Source: Thermothielavioides terrestris NRRL 8126 | Taxonomy: Eukaryota > Ascomycota > Sordariomycetes > Sordariales > Chaetomiaceae | Assembly: GCF_000226115.1 (NCBI RefSeq) | Contig: NC_016457.1 | Coordinates: 1,178,001 to 1,242,000, forward strand | Direction of reading: 5' to 3' | DNA: 64,000 nt | Part shown: positions 24,365-36,299 of the stretch, one piece after another | How the letters are laid out: every line of letters begins with the position of its first letter | Position numbering within the stretch: position 1 is the stretch's first letter | Made by a program: the position numbers and the translations under genes | Notes under the pieces: generated by a model | What the model was told of the DNA's origin: nothing | Databases searched by the model: none | The model's input: the letters and a program-made list of their open reading frames with translations, nothing else

Positions 24365-27126
24365 AGGAAGGCAACTTTTCTGGGCAGCTGCGCAGCTGGG
24401 CATGTACAAGTAGTGCTTTGATAGGCAGCACAATGTCCTGATTTTGAGAAGGAGCCGTGAGCCCGGGACGTGTCGTGTCGTGGTGTAGCCTCGGCAGTAC
24501 CGCGAAGCGTGTGCCACCCCATGGTCTTGCGGGCCGTGACATGCACTGAACTCAAGTGGTTGATACGTCGCGAGTTCGGCTGGACCTGGACTTGCGCCAG
24601 AGTGGTATTGACGACGAGTTCTTCCAGGTTTGTGAGCTGTAGCACCGTTGTCTCTCGTCCAGGGAGTAGTTACGTACAGTAAGCTTACTGCGTAGCAATA
24701 TCTGGCATCCCATCTTACCTTTCAAAGTTGCTCCTGGATCTGTGTCATCCGCGGGTCCATCTCACACCGCCCTCGATGCTGATCGACGAGCGGGGATGCT
24801 GCTTACCCACATGCCATCGCAGGAGTAACAAAGATGCCTCTAGCTTGCGGTTGGCAAGTAGAAAACAAGGGCAGGGGAATTATGGAGGGAAGAAGAGCAG
24901 AAGAGGAGATCAAAGAACGATGAATTCCCGGCCGGTGTGGCACAGTGAACTTCTATCACACGATGGCTACCGCTCTCTAGCCAGAAAGACGCTCATCAAT
25001 GCGGGTTGATCCAGGGCTTAGAGTTGTGCGTCCTTGCCAGCAGGAAGTAGGTAGGTAGCCACCACTAACTACACTTGAGCACCGCAGTTGACAGCTAGTT
25101 AGACGACGGTGTCGGCGGGTCGTCCATCCTGGATAGGACTTGCAACAGAAGAGAGGGATCGTCTTTGGCGGATGGCGCTCATGATACGGAAGTAGTTACA
25201 GAGTAGCTTGACCGTAGTCGATCCGAAGCAAAAGGAGGTGGTTGATCCCGGTCCGCGGTTACCCGGGCGGGCGAGCGGCGTGGGTGGAGCCACGGGCGCC
25301 CACGGGCGGCTGTGGCGGTCAGGAGTTCAGGTTCGGATGTCATCATCGGGCACACCGGCAGTGGACGGGCGAGACAGCTGACGGGGAAAGAAATGACGAG
25401 TGGGATGGTGTTCTGCTCTGATGATAGTTATTGGGTGGTATTGGCCAGGTCTTTTTCGATGCTGCATGAGATGGCACCTCACAAAGCGCTGCAGGAGTCC
25501 CTTTTGGGTTTGTTTTGGGCTCACCTGGGAGACCGTTGATAGACAATATCTGGGCACCCTTGGAAGGTGTCACACGATGCCGGCCACGACGTATGATCCA
25601 ATGGATCCTCACAATTCCGTAGTTGGGCGCACATGCCGAGACTATCCCGAAAGTTGTCTTCTGGGTATGGATTACTATGGGTCTGAACATCTGTATTTCA
25701 ATGTGGTTTGTGGTGAGAGGCTGCTGCTACCATGCACAGTACCACGCTTTTCTCTTGGCAGGTGAGAGGACAGGAAACAGCACGCCACCCTTTGACATCT
25801 CTGGTCTTTCCTCATTCAGATTCAACCACAGTCGGGCAGGCCGGGAGAGCTGGATGCTTGTTCTGCTCAACTGGCGCTAACTAAATCAGGAACTGGGGAT
25901 TGCTGGAGCCGCTCAGTGCGGGTATGGCCGTTTGCCTTCTTCCAGCTCGTCCCTCAGTTAACCTATATCTGATCTACTTCTTTCGTGTATTTTAGCTCAG
26001 TACGGCCAGCCAGCTGAGCGTTCGTGTGTAATTCATGTTCAACGATCATTTCTCATGTGTTGGCGCCTAACCCTGAGCGGGTGGATGCGGATTGACTCGG
26101 AAGGACGCACAGAGAGGCAGTTAACTGCTCCGCACCGCATCTATCAAGAAAAGACATGCATGCCAACATGCTGCTGCGTTGCGATGGATGTTGTCTGGGA
26201 AGATCTGTGGTCCCACGTTGCAGGCGGCCTGACCACTCGTGGTGATCAACTCGTGCATGATGTATGTGTTACTTTCCAACCGCACCGACAGCGGAGCCCG
26301 TCATCGATCCAGCGCAAACGCTCGGCTCCAAGCATTTCCGGCATAGTCTGCTTCTCCACGGACTTATGTATTGCGCAGGCCGAGCGCCGTTTGGCGTTTT
26401 GCCGGATTCAGCCACGCGCCCAAAGGAAATCGGCCATGGCCGTCGCCTTTGTTTTTTCCTGCCACGCCTGCGCCATGTGGCCTGTTTCTGGGTATCAAAG
26501 TTTCAAGATTGCGATAAGTTGCGGCAACGAATGGCCGCATGGCTCCTCTTCCGAATTGGAAGGCCAGGCCGCCGCTTACGGAGAGCAGGGTAACATCCAA
26601 TTGGGCGGCAAAGACTCGCTTGGCGACACTGATTGGAGCTCAAAGAGTCTTCCGCCTCCGTACTCCGTGCTTACCACAGTAGGTAGAGGTACTTGGGTAC
26701 ATCATCTCGGCCCCCTGCCCTTGCTTGGCTAGGCCGCCTTGTCCAGGCTGGCACCTGGTTGAGTCCAAGGACTTCCACCTCTTTCCAGCTTCACGCATCC
26801 GCCCTGCCGCCTTGTCCCGTTGGCCACCGCTTCCAGGGATCATTAATCAACCTAACGTAGGCGCACGCCACGTGAGTGCCTTGGTGCCTCAAGGGGAACC
26901 TCCACCGGGCTCCCTCTTTTATATCCGGCCACCCTCCCTCGCTCAGCTCACGGCTGGCTTCAACCCTTTCCCTCCCCATCGTCGACCACGACGCCGAGAT
27001 CGCACACGTAAGCCCTGCGTCTTCTGCCATCTTGCTGGTCGAGCCAACCTGGCACACGACACCCCCCCGCCCCCCTGAACCGAACTCCCACCACATCTGT
27101 ATCGCCTCACTCCTCCCGCCGCCAAC
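24365..27126. other. Long gene-poor intergenic region
   Basis: About 2.8 kb between the formaldehyde dehydrogenase and the AN1 gene. The longest open frame (26055-26732, +, 225 codons) has no domain, a Cys/Ser/Arg-rich random look and competing frames. A CACGTGAG box lies at about 26869. No repeat family or RNA gene recognised. Confidence 0.5.
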
Positions 27127-27477
27127 ATGCCCAAGAAGCTCCGGTGCTCGTTTGAGAACTGCAAGGCGGCCGCGCAGCGCATCTCGGGGGACTGCACCTT
27201 CTGCCAGGGCCACTTCTGCAGCAACCACCGGCTATTAGAGGACCACAAGTGCCGGAACCTCGAGGACGTAAGTAGAAGCCGCAGCCGCAGCCTGGAACCC
27301 CTGGAACCGTCGCAGTCGCAGTCGCAGCCGCAGTCGTGGTGGTGGCTGGTCGGCCTGGACGAGGTGCTGCCGGAGGACGTGCTGGCTGACTTGGTGCGCA
27401 AGTGCAAGCGCGAGGCCTTCGAGCAGAACGCGATGCAGCTCGACAAGGAGCGCACGCAGGTCATCAAGACCGCGTAG
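27127..27477 (+). CDS. Small AN1-type zinc-finger protein
   Basis: Two exons (27127-27267 and 27403-27477) encode 71 residues. The AN1 finger reads C-X4-C...C-X2-C-X4-C...H-X5-H-X-C: FENCKAA, GDCTFCQGHFCSNHRLLEDHKC. The tail CKREAFEQNAMQLDKERTQVIKTA matches the second exon of short fungal AN1 proteins, which supports splicing. AN1 proteins of this size are linked to proteasome/Cdc48 stress pathways in other organisms; the role here is not shown. The 135-bp intron has no stop and a length divisible by three, so retention would give a 116-residue form with a Ser/Arg/Gln-rich insert. Confidence 0.87.
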   Translation: MPKKLRCSFENCKAAAQRISGDCTFCQGHFCSNHRLLEDHKCRNLEDVSRSRSRSLEPLEPSQSQSQPQSWWWLVGLDEVLPEDVLADLVRKCKREAFEQNAMQLDKERTQVIKTA

Positions 27478-28328
27478 CCGGGAATCCCTATCCCTCCCGA
27501 AGATGGCATATGGCCATCGACGCTGACGCCGACGCCGACCGTCGCGCGATGACAGCTTTCCGATGTCGCCACCGTGAGCGCCGCCCGTTCAACGGTTCCG
27601 ACCGGTGATAGCAGCGGGCTTCGACGATCGACGATGAGGGCACACTGCTGGCCAACCCCGCCAATTATGCCATCTACACGAGCGCTCGTCTGCGGCGCGG
27701 CGGTTGGATCGAAACGCAGCCGCGGCAATATTACAATTCCTCTTTCACTTTCGGCCATTGGTGAGATACAGCAGGACAGCCCGGCGTAGAGGGGCATTTG
27801 TTCATGAATTTGTATTTGGCATGCTTGGCGTCCTGGAGGGAGGATTAGGGATTTGCTCATTTATCCCTGGCCTATTTATCATTTGTTAGGCAGGGAATTG
27901 GGTCGATGGATGGAATTCATCTTGGAGAAGCTGGAATGATATTCGCTTCATCCTGCTGGGACGGCCTGGATGCTATGGGCATCTGGCCGTTGGCCTCCAG
28001 ACAGGCGGCTTAGACACAAATAGACGTCTTACCAATCACTTTGTGATTTGTGCTTTAAGATACGTGTTGCGTAGGGCAATGTGCTCTAGTTTCGCTCGGG
28101 ATGACGAAAGCCGTCATGAGGGCTCCGATATCGTATCGGATGACTCGACGCACGCCAAGAATGACTATAGCACTGGCGCTATCACGGGGCACTGGCGATG
28201 TGGGGTGTAGAAGCGGGGACGGCGCCGATTTGCCGAGCTCGCCAACACCAAGTCATCAACGGGTAAACAGTAGTTGCAGTTGTCTTAGTGAGCGTCGGCC
28301 GACCGTCACAAGCGTTGCGCTCATCGGA
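27478..28328. other. Convergent intergenic region
   Basis: 3' flanks of the AN1 gene (+) and the endonuclease III gene (-). I see no gene. Confidence 0.6.
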
Positions 28329-29845
28329 TCAGCCGCCTGTTCCATCCTCCACCTTGACCTCTGTCCCGCTCAACGGCCCTGGCACTGGCTCATTCGTAGC
28401 CACCTCCCCCGCAACCATCTCCTCCTCCACCTCCACCTCCACCTCTTCCTGTTCCTCCTTCTTCACTTTCACACCCCCCTCCCCATCCACATCCACCTCC
28501 ACCTTCAGCTCCCTCCTCTCCAACGCGGCCCTCCTCCTCCTCCCCTCAGCAACCTTCCCCCTCTCAGCGGCCCGACACAGGCCCCTGAGCCCGAGCTCGC
28601 AGTCCCCGCAGCGCCGGCCGACGGGCAGGCAGACGGTCTGCCCGAAGCCGACCAGCAGCCAGTTGATCTCGCGCCAGCGGTCGCGGGGCAGCCAGGCCTC
28701 GAGGGCGCGGCGCGTCTCCTCGGGCGTGCGCGTCGCGTGCCACCCCCACAGGTTGGTGATGCGGTGCACGTGCACGTCGACGCCGACGCCCTCGACGCGG
28801 CCCCAGCCGTTGGCCGCGCTCATGCAGAGGTGCGCCATCTTGGGCCCCACGCCCGGCAGCGAGCACAGCCCGGCTACGGTGGGGGGGATGTCGGAGGCGA
28901 AGTCGGATTGGAGGATGGAGGCGGTTTGTTTGAGGTATCTATATATATATATTTTGTTTCTTTCGTTAGGACGGAAGGAAAAGATGGGGTTATTTGAGTG
29001 GGTGAGTGGGCCATGGTAAAAGGAGGAATAGGGGTTGCGACGCACTTAGTCTTGTTGTTGTGGAAGCCGACCTTGCCAATTAGCTCGTTCAGCAGCGCCG
29101 GGTCGACCGCGAGCATGTTCTCCAGGTTCAGGCCCGGCGGCGCGCCCGGCTTGTGCGGCGGCAGCTCATTATGGAGCCGTGCCATGGCCTCGGCGTTGAC
29201 CGTGTCTTTGGTCTGGCTCGACAGCATCAGCGCCACGAGGGTCTGAAACCGCCTGTCGCGCGCGCTGGCGTCGGGCCGGGCGAGTCGCTCGCACCCCATC
29301 GTGTCGACGGCGGCGTTGGCGGCCGGGCCCGTCAGCCGCATCTCCTTGACCAGGCGGTAGACTTCTTCCCAGTCCGACGGCGGCTCGACCTTCGTTTCGC
29401 CGGTTGTTGCGTCGGTCGTCTTGCGCGCCGGCTTGCGCGCGCGGCCGCGCGGCTTCGGCGTCGGCTTCGCGCCGAGGTCTTCTCCTGCGTCAAGTTCGTG
29501 CTCCGTCTTGGTTTCTGTCTTGACTTGTGTCTTGACCTCGGCCCTCGTAGTCCTGGTTGCGGCCCGCCGGGGCGACGACTGGGCTAGTGTTGTGGTGCGC
29601 TTGCGCTTGCGCGTGACGGTTGTCTGGACGGCATCCTCGATGTCGGACCCGAAGGCCAAGTCTGCGTCTGCATTGTGGGCATTGCCGTTGCCTTTGGTGG
29701 TGGCGGCGGCCGGGCCGTCGGCATGTGCGAAGCGCGCGAGGCTGGAGCGCGTGGAACGTCGCGGCAGCACGGTTGTGGCCGGCCCCGAGTCGAAGTACTT
29801 GGATGTCTCTTTGGCCACGCGAGAGGTCCGCATGATCCTGAGCAT
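28329..29845 (-). CDS. NTH1: Endonuclease III homologue (DNA glycosylase/AP lyase)
   Basis: Two exons (29046-29845 and 28329-28938; intron 107 bp) give 469 residues. A basic, disordered N-terminus of ~150 residues probably carries nuclear and/or mitochondrial targeting. The glycosylase core starts at [13 protein letters not shown]. The helix-hairpin-helix LPGVGPKMA holds the catalytic Lys, and [10 protein letters not shown] the catalytic Asp. The iron-sulfur Cys set is C-X6-C-X2-C-X7-C (the last gap is 5 in the bacterial enzyme). A long acidic tail ([21 protein letters not shown]) follows. The enzyme removes oxidised pyrimidines and nicks AP sites in base-excision repair. The intron contains an AT run next to its acceptor. 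The upstream in-frame ATG at 29845 was used; [14 protein letters not shown] just downstream is an alternative start. Confidence 0.92.
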
Positions 29846-30508
29846 GCGAACCAGATTGCTACGATGGTTGAAAATGGACAGCGGTCTCGATGACCCCAGG
29901 ATGTCCCACCAGATGTCGGCTGCTTTGGCCCGGTCGCTTGCCCACGGTTTGTTCAGGTGATCGATTACCAGGACCTCGGCTCCTGTTCACCGCGACCCGG
30001 GCAATTCAGGGTGTTGTGTAGTGGACATCCACGTCCCCTGCGGCGAACTATCCAGACTGTCGGGTCTGGGCGGTCGGGATGCAGCGACACTAAACTAAGG
30101 CTGGAATAGTGAGTTTGTGCGTCCTATCAGCGCTCTCGGGGCCCTCAGGGACTCACCCAGGAACTGCAGCCACAACCTGATTCCTTCCATATCACTTGTC
30201 GGACTAAACAACACAGCAGACCAATCCTTCACACACCGAGACGGATATATAACGAATAGTATGCACCAAGACTACAAATGCGCAAGCAACGTTTTGAGAG
30301 TTCGCCGATCGGTATCGATTCTCTGACAACAGTGGGTTGAATATTGACACCCACTTGCTTGCCAAGATGCATCAACATCCCGTTGAATACTCTGCATATC
30401 CACCCCCGCGAGACAAACAGGTCCTCCACGCAACGCCGTCCATGGCACGCATTATATAGGTATCTTCTAAATTTATATCCAAAGCACCCCGCTGAACTCT
30501 ATCCGCTG
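29846..30508. other. Intergenic between lipase 3' end and NTH1 promoter
   Basis: I see no supportable gene or repeat. Confidence 0.55.
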
Positions 30509-32059
30509 CTAAACCAAGAACTCCTCTGTCGCCCAGTGCCGTAGCACCAGCCACCCCTCATCAAACCCCGACCTCTCCGAGCGCACAATGATGGCGGCAT
30601 GGCTATGTCGGACCTTGTGAATCCAGACGTGGTATTTCCTCCAGTTGAGCCGCTCCAGCGCCTGGATGGCCGCAAACTGGTACGGCGCGAGCGCCAGCGT
30701 CGGGAACCCGCCTTCTTGCTGGCGCGACTGCTTCCGCTCGAGCGCGAGCAGCGCCTTGCCGTCGTCACCGCCGTTGTCGTCCTCGCCACTACCCTTACCA
30801 CGGCCACCACTCGCGTCACCATTCGCCTTGGCGGCAACCGCACCATTGGTGGTGGCAGTCCCGTCGTCGTCGTTGTCATCCTCCTCGCCGTCATCGACGA
30901 GATACGCCTGGTGCTGCGCGCTGTTGAGGTTCTCGTACGTGTGCTCGACCGCCTCGCGGATCTCCTTGATCCACAGGCTGACGCGGCGGAAGTCCTGCAC
31001 GGGGATGCCGGCGAGGCCGCGCTCGTGCAGGCGCACGCGCCGCGACGAGCGCGCCGTCTGGATCGCGCTGTTGACCAGGAAGGCGACCACGCCGAGCGGG
31101 ATTACCAGCGCGAGCGCCGCCACGAGCGGCACCCGCCTCGCCCACGTCTCGAGCGTCGCCCGCAGCGACGTGGGTGGTGCGGTGGGGGCGGCCGGCGAGA
31201 CCGGCCGCGCCGGGTCCAGGATCACGTCCTCCCACCCGGGCAGGTAGTGCACCGTGACCTTGGACAGGTCGGCATACGGGTCGGTCTTGGAGATGCCGGT
31301 GGTGTAGAAGACGGCGGAACGGTCGTTGATGATGTTGGCGTAGAGCGTGTGGCGTTTGAACCGGGCGAGGCCCGACATGAAGATGGAGTTGGGGTCGGCG
31401 AGGACGGCGAGTAGGGGCTTGCCCGTGTCGCGGAACCGGTCGATGCCGAACAGCTGCCGGCCGGACATGGCCAGCGTCCTTGCGCCCAGAACGTTGAATA
31501 ATTGGTTGGCCCATCCCTTCAACGGCGTCCGGACTCCGAGGAATGGGCTCGCGAAGGCGGTGAAATTCTGGCGCCACAGTCAGCATGCGAGTCTCTTCGT
31601 CGCGCAGTCTGACTCCGAGGTAGCTCTGGCGCCTACCATGCACTCGAGCTCATCCAACACGCCCCGGGCGAAAAGCAGCCCAATGGCGTATCTCGCCACC
31701 AGCCCCCCGAGCGAGTAGCCAACAACGCTCAGCTTCTTGATGTGCCCGCCCCCGCTCCGGATCTTTTCCAATTCCTCCTCGATCTCGAGACAGACGCGCT
31801 CACCGCCGAGCTCGATGCCATCATAGGTGAAGTAGCCGCTGTTGCGCTTCGCGACGAGGATGTAGACTTGCTCGGGCGGGAACCGGTCGCGCAGGGCTTT
31901 GGCGGCGGACCGCATGTGGTCTGGGTTGCCCCATAGCTGGACCCGTCCAAGACCGCATTAGCATCGCGTGCCGATCTCCAGATCCGAGTGTCGACTTACC
32001 CCGTGAACAAGCACGCACAGGTGGTCAGCCTCTACGCTGCCGCCCGTGTACTCGGCCAT
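30509..32059 (-). CDS. DUF676 serine lipase (Rog1 family)
   Basis: Three exons (32000-32059, 31637-31936, 30509-31567; introns 63 and 69 bp, all phase 0) give 472 residues. The N-terminus reads LCVLVHGLWGNPDH across the first junction, the oxyanion HG of alpha/beta hydrolases. The nucleophile elbow is GYSLGG with Ser at residue 95. The second junction restores NFTAFASPFLGVRTP, a hallmark of this family. A hydrophobic segment (VPLVAALALVIPLGVVAFLV, about residues 292-311) predicts one membrane span. Yeast Rog1 and relatives are mono- or diacylglycerol lipases on lipid droplets or ER. The acidic, Asn/Gly-rich insert near DDGEEDDNDDDG is low-complexity. The specific substrate cannot be read from sequence. 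Confidence 0.88.
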
Positions 32060-33132
32060 GGTCTCGGGTCGTCTGCGGTGCGGCTGTAAAATAGTCACCA
32101 GAGAAACGAGGCAGCTGGTTAACTAAGTGAACAAACTTGTCGGCTTGCCGGGATTGCTTTCTATCTACTGTACGCGATATGCCAAAAGCGCTTCAACATG
32201 ACACCTGGTCGACGGGGGCAAGGCATCCCCGAGGGCCCGGTGTTTCCAGTCTCACCTCGCCATGCTCTGTGAACAGGGCTACACCTCCACTTCTTTTCTT
32301 TAGGCACTGCCATGCGCTCGTCAGCACCCGGAGATAAGCGTTTGGGACCAGCGGGAGGAACGTTAACTAAATTCAGTTAGCGCCTGCAGGGCCTCGGGCT
32401 GTCGGCGACTTTTGCGCCGAGCGGCCGGGCCGAAAAGTGGCCCGAAGTGCGCTCCGGACTGATGACGACAACTGCTCACTCACTTCACTCCGGCCGGGAA
32501 CACGTGAGGTAGCAGTGCGCCTCCATCCGCCAACCTGCACTCCGTATACGATGTTCATCAAATCTGATTCGGTTCCTTGTTATTTCCCCATACTTGACAT
32601 GGCAGACGTCCTTATATGGGATTCATTTTGGGCGAGTGCTCACAGAGGAACCGATGGGGGCTGCGTTGCCGGATTCCGCCCGCTTCTCACTCATGCGCCG
32701 GTCACAACCTGCTGCGCAGAAATATTGGCCCCAATTCATATTTCAGACACTAGGGAAGTTCTTTGCGCTCAAGTTACCCCTAACTGCGTAACCATTCCTT
32801 GCCGTGGCTGGTACAGCTAGAACGGAGAAAGCAAGGCCTATCTTTCCAGGTATTTCCTCAGATGCTATCTATCCGTCTATGAGCAGAACTGATGTCGTGA
32901 ATTGCGCCAGGCTCAGACGGAACCGGCAAAGCGAGCCACCAAACGATATCTGCAGTCCCATCTCTATTGGCCCCTGAAAAAGCACTACGAACAGCCAACC
33001 TCAGGCCTCAGAGATGGATACGAACTTCGCCTTTCCATCCCCTCCCCTGCCTTCCCCTGAAAACCCAAATCCATCTTTGAACTGCCATTAAAAAATGCTG
33101 CACCTCGTTGGTCCCTGACTGCATTCTGTACC
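32060..33132. other. Intergenic: lipase promoter and cysteine-rich gene 3' flank
   Basis: Open frames here overlap each other and lack domains. I see no gene. Confidence 0.55.
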
Positions 33133-34069
33133 TCAGAACGGGCGCCCGCACCCGTTCTCCTTCAATTTCATCCTCCGAACTCCTCCTGGCCACGAGCTCA
33201 CCTCCGCATCCTTACATCCCCGACCAACTCGGGACCAACCATAGCGAGGAACAAGCGCCTCATGCTGCCGGCAAAACAGCCCGCCATCGACGGGCTCGCG
33301 GTGGCAGGCCAGGAACTCGTAGCTGCCAGCACCGGTCGGCGCGAGCGCGCACACGTGCTCCCCACAGCGGTCGACGCCGTTCAGCACCCCACGCGGTCGT
33401 CGCAGCGCGTCTCGTGCGGGTCGCGCGCGTCCCGCTGCTTCTGGACGCACCGGTCCCCGCTGCAGAAGAGGCTCGACTAGCACCGGGGCTCGCCGCACCG
33501 GTCGCGGGCTTTGCTGGTCGCGGCGCTCTGTGATGAGGGACGCGTTGCTCGGTCAGCTTGGGCGTGGGCTATGGGAGATGGGAGAGCGGTTGTTCGTACC
33601 AGCGATGGTTCTCGCAATGCCTGGACCCTTCCTCGGCCCGCCTACTGCATCGCACGCCGCCCTGCGCTCCCCACTTGCACTGCACAGCGTCGTGTGCTGG
33701 GCAGCAGTTCCGCAACGGGGTGCTCATCTCCGAGCACCGCGCGACCCCGTCGATGAGCTGGACGCAGTTGTGTTTCTCGTGGTCCTCGCAGTTCACGGAC
33801 TGCGTGATGTCCGGGAACCAGCTGGCGGCCAGGTACTTGGTGCCGTGCTCGAGGCGCAGCGGCGTCTTCCTGCACCGCTGTCCGTCGGCGTGCCGGTACT
33901 GGCAGAGGCGCTCGGCACAGACGGGCGCTGCGCATTCGCGCCCGCTCGCTGCTTCGCGGCCGCAGACGCCGGGCTCGCCGCGGCCGGCCTCGTTGACGAT
34001 GCAGGTCGGGACCGGCTCGATGGGCGTCGGCTTCTTCTCGAGTACCGGAGAGACGAGTCCGCGAGCCAT
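33133..34069 (-). pseudogene. Cysteine-rich (CxxxC...HxC repeat) gene with an internal stop and a 1-nt deletion
   Basis: The first exon (33600-34069) is intact: 156 residues with repeated Cys/His motifs such as ECAAPVCAERLCQYRH, VNCEDHEKHNC, CCPAHDAVQC and RHCENHR. Joining the GTACGA donor (33599) to an acceptor at 33526 restores HRC and continues ARDRCGEPRC. The frame then meets TAG at 33477-33479. The same frame resumes as SSLFCSGDRCVQKQ...RCDDRVGC and stops at TGA (33381-33383). One base later the family pattern returns in another frame as NGVDRCGEHVCAL and GGLFCRQH. So there is a nonsense change plus what looks like loss of one base. Similar Cys-rich proteins of unknown role occur in other filamentous fungi. 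A very different splice model is not excluded. Confidence 0.6.
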
Positions 34070-34579
34070 CTCTGATAGTCTGCTATTCGCTGTAGGGGTG
34101 TTTGCGCGCTCGGGAGGAAGCTTGCCCTTTCCACCTCACGGCGATGGCCTGTTGCCATCTTATGCGCCATCATGGACAAAGGGTTGACTCCATCCCATGT
34201 CTGCTGTCCGTGACCAGAATGATCCAGCTGCCAGGCCGTGGGACAGGAGGTCAGCTTGCCAGCGACATCGAGACACAGACTGAGCAGCAGGGGTTTGAGT
34301 GACGCGATGTCAGGGGCTCAGAGGACATCACTGCCAATAGTAAGCATCCGGTAACAACTCCATGATGGAGTTTCGATGACACGGCGCCTGGCGGGACAAA
34401 GACAGATCTTCGATCGTACCCAGGCTCGCAACGGTCAACAGGCGCTCTGGTGCGACCTGCGAAGCCACAGACGGTGTACCAGCCAGCCCACCATCGCCCG
34501 GTAGTGACCTTCAAGGTGACACGCCCATCACATGTCCATGCACCCTCTCGTCTGTCAAGCCTCACGCCGCCGCACCGCC
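34070..34579. other. Intergenic between Pgc1-type gene 3' end and cysteine-rich gene promoter
   Basis: I see no gene or repeat. Confidence 0.55.
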
Positions 34580-36299
34580 CTACGCCTTAACCGCCTGGGG
34601 TTTTGCGTTTGGCTGCCTCCCTCCCTTCCCTGGCATGCCCCTAGTGTTCAACATGCGCCAGAAATATATCGTGATCAGCACCGCAAGGCCCTGCCACAAG
34701 AACGCCTGGACATACAGCTTCACCACCAGCTGCCAGTCCTCGTCGCTCCCACACCTCGTCCTCGCTAGCGTTGACGATGCCTTCCCAACGCCGTCAGCCT
34801 TTTCACCGTCACCGTCACCTTCACCGTCTCCTCCCCATTTGTCTCGAACGCTGGTGTATCGGGCCACTTGGTCCGTGATCACGCCGTCGACGCCCTTCTT
34901 GATAGACCCTAGTTATCAAACCACGTCAGCTCAAATTTGGAGCGGTTCAGGGGGAGCTTAGCCAGCAGCCGCGAAACTGCGCCAGGGGGGGGTAGTAATA
35001 ATAGTGGTAGTAAGTAGCCTTACACTCCATCCACAGGGGCTCGTTGACGGTCCAGACGAACAGCTTCCTCCCCCTCTTGCGCACCGCGCGGCGGAAGGCG
35101 GCGCCGACGGGGCCGACCAGCGTCTGCTGCCGCAGGTTGAAGTGCACGTCCGGGTGGGCGTCGGACAGGAACCGGGCGGCATACAGCAGCGAGCCGCCGG
35201 TGTAGGCGAGCGCGTAGCCGGGCAGGTGCTCGCGCGCGTGGTGGAGGAAGTGTTCCTGCTCGTCACGCACACGCCGAAACATTAGCTCAGCTACTTCTCT
35301 CGCTCGCTCTCAAGACCTAGAGACCATATCAAACTGAAACACCCCCCCATGTCGAGGAGCAGGAAAAATAAAAAGAAAAAGGGGCAACGCACATTCCAAC
35401 CCCCAACAACGATCCTCTCCTTCCACGGCCGCGTGCCAGCCGGCACGGCGACGCTGTCGATGACGCGGGCGATGGCGCCGTACAGCTCGGCCGGGTCGTC
35501 GTCCATCTTGACATCGAGCAGCACCCAGACGGACGACAACGACGACGACGACGCCTTCCCCTCCTTCCCCTCCTCCTCCTCCTCCCCGGAGGCCAGCCAG
35601 GTGAGCAGGTCGACGAGGCGCGCCATGGGCTGGCGCGGCTCGCGCAGGGTGCGCAGCGTGCGCAGGTGCGCCCAGTCGCAGTCGGCGATCCGCTCGGGCG
35701 TGCCGTAGCACCGCTTGAGCGTGGCGTCCTGGAGAAGGGTGTCGGGAAGGCGGGTTAGTTTGCTGTGGGCATGCATGCTGTCTTGAGGCTGGGTGTTTGG
35801 ATGGATGTTTGTGGAAGGGAAGGGGCGGATGGATGGGTGGATGGACTACAGAGACACACACACACAACCATATGTGTATGCGTGTGTGCCCCGGAGGAGG
35901 GAGACTTTCTGCGCTTGTTTCAGTGTCAATGACCAGGCGCAACTCACATGAGACAGCACGACCACGCCATCGCGCGACAGGTGCAGGTCCGTCTCGATGG
36001 CGTGTGCGCCGGCGGCCACAGCGCCCTGGAACGCGGCCATGGTGTTCTCCGGGAAGGCGGCGTTGAACCCCCGGTGGCCGATGTTCAGGGGCAGCCGGCC
36101 CCCGCCGGCGCCCAGCACCCGGTCGATGGGATCGGAGGGCGAGGTAGCTAGTTAGTTAGGCAGGCCACAGCTTGTCAGCGTCAACGCCAAGGTCTTGGCT
36201 CCGTGCTGGTGCCGGTGCCGATGCCGGAGGGTCACGCAGCATACCTGCCGCGTCGCGGTGCTCCGTCCCGGAGAGCAGCGGCGTCAGTTCGGCCGACAT
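34580..36299 (-). CDS. Glycerophosphodiester phosphodiesterase-domain protein, tail-anchored (Pgc1 type)
   Basis: Five exons (36245-36299, 35948-36147, 35393-35728, 35024-35255, 34580-34908) give 383 residues, every junction restoring phase. The GDPD core begins NIGHRGFNAAFPENT, with the catalytic HRG, then the metal ligands AIETDLHLSRDG and the His of VLSHD built across the exon 2/3 junction. The C-terminal half keeps LFVWTVNEPLW and GVDGVITDQVARY, the end of the TIM barrel. A hydrophobic helix near the end (QAFLWQGLAVLITIYFW) predicts a tail anchor. This matches yeast Pgc1, a phospholipase C that degrades phosphatidylglycerol on ER, lipid-droplet or mitochondrial surfaces. A poly-Glu/Lys and poly-Ser insert (EEEEEGKEGKASSSS) sits inside the barrel. 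Exon 4 start at 35255 is the least certain junction. Confidence 0.87.

Noticed and set aside
26055..26732. 225-codon open frame in the 24.4-27.1 kb gap
   Set aside because: No domain, random-looking composition, overlapping frames of similar length, and no splice partners.
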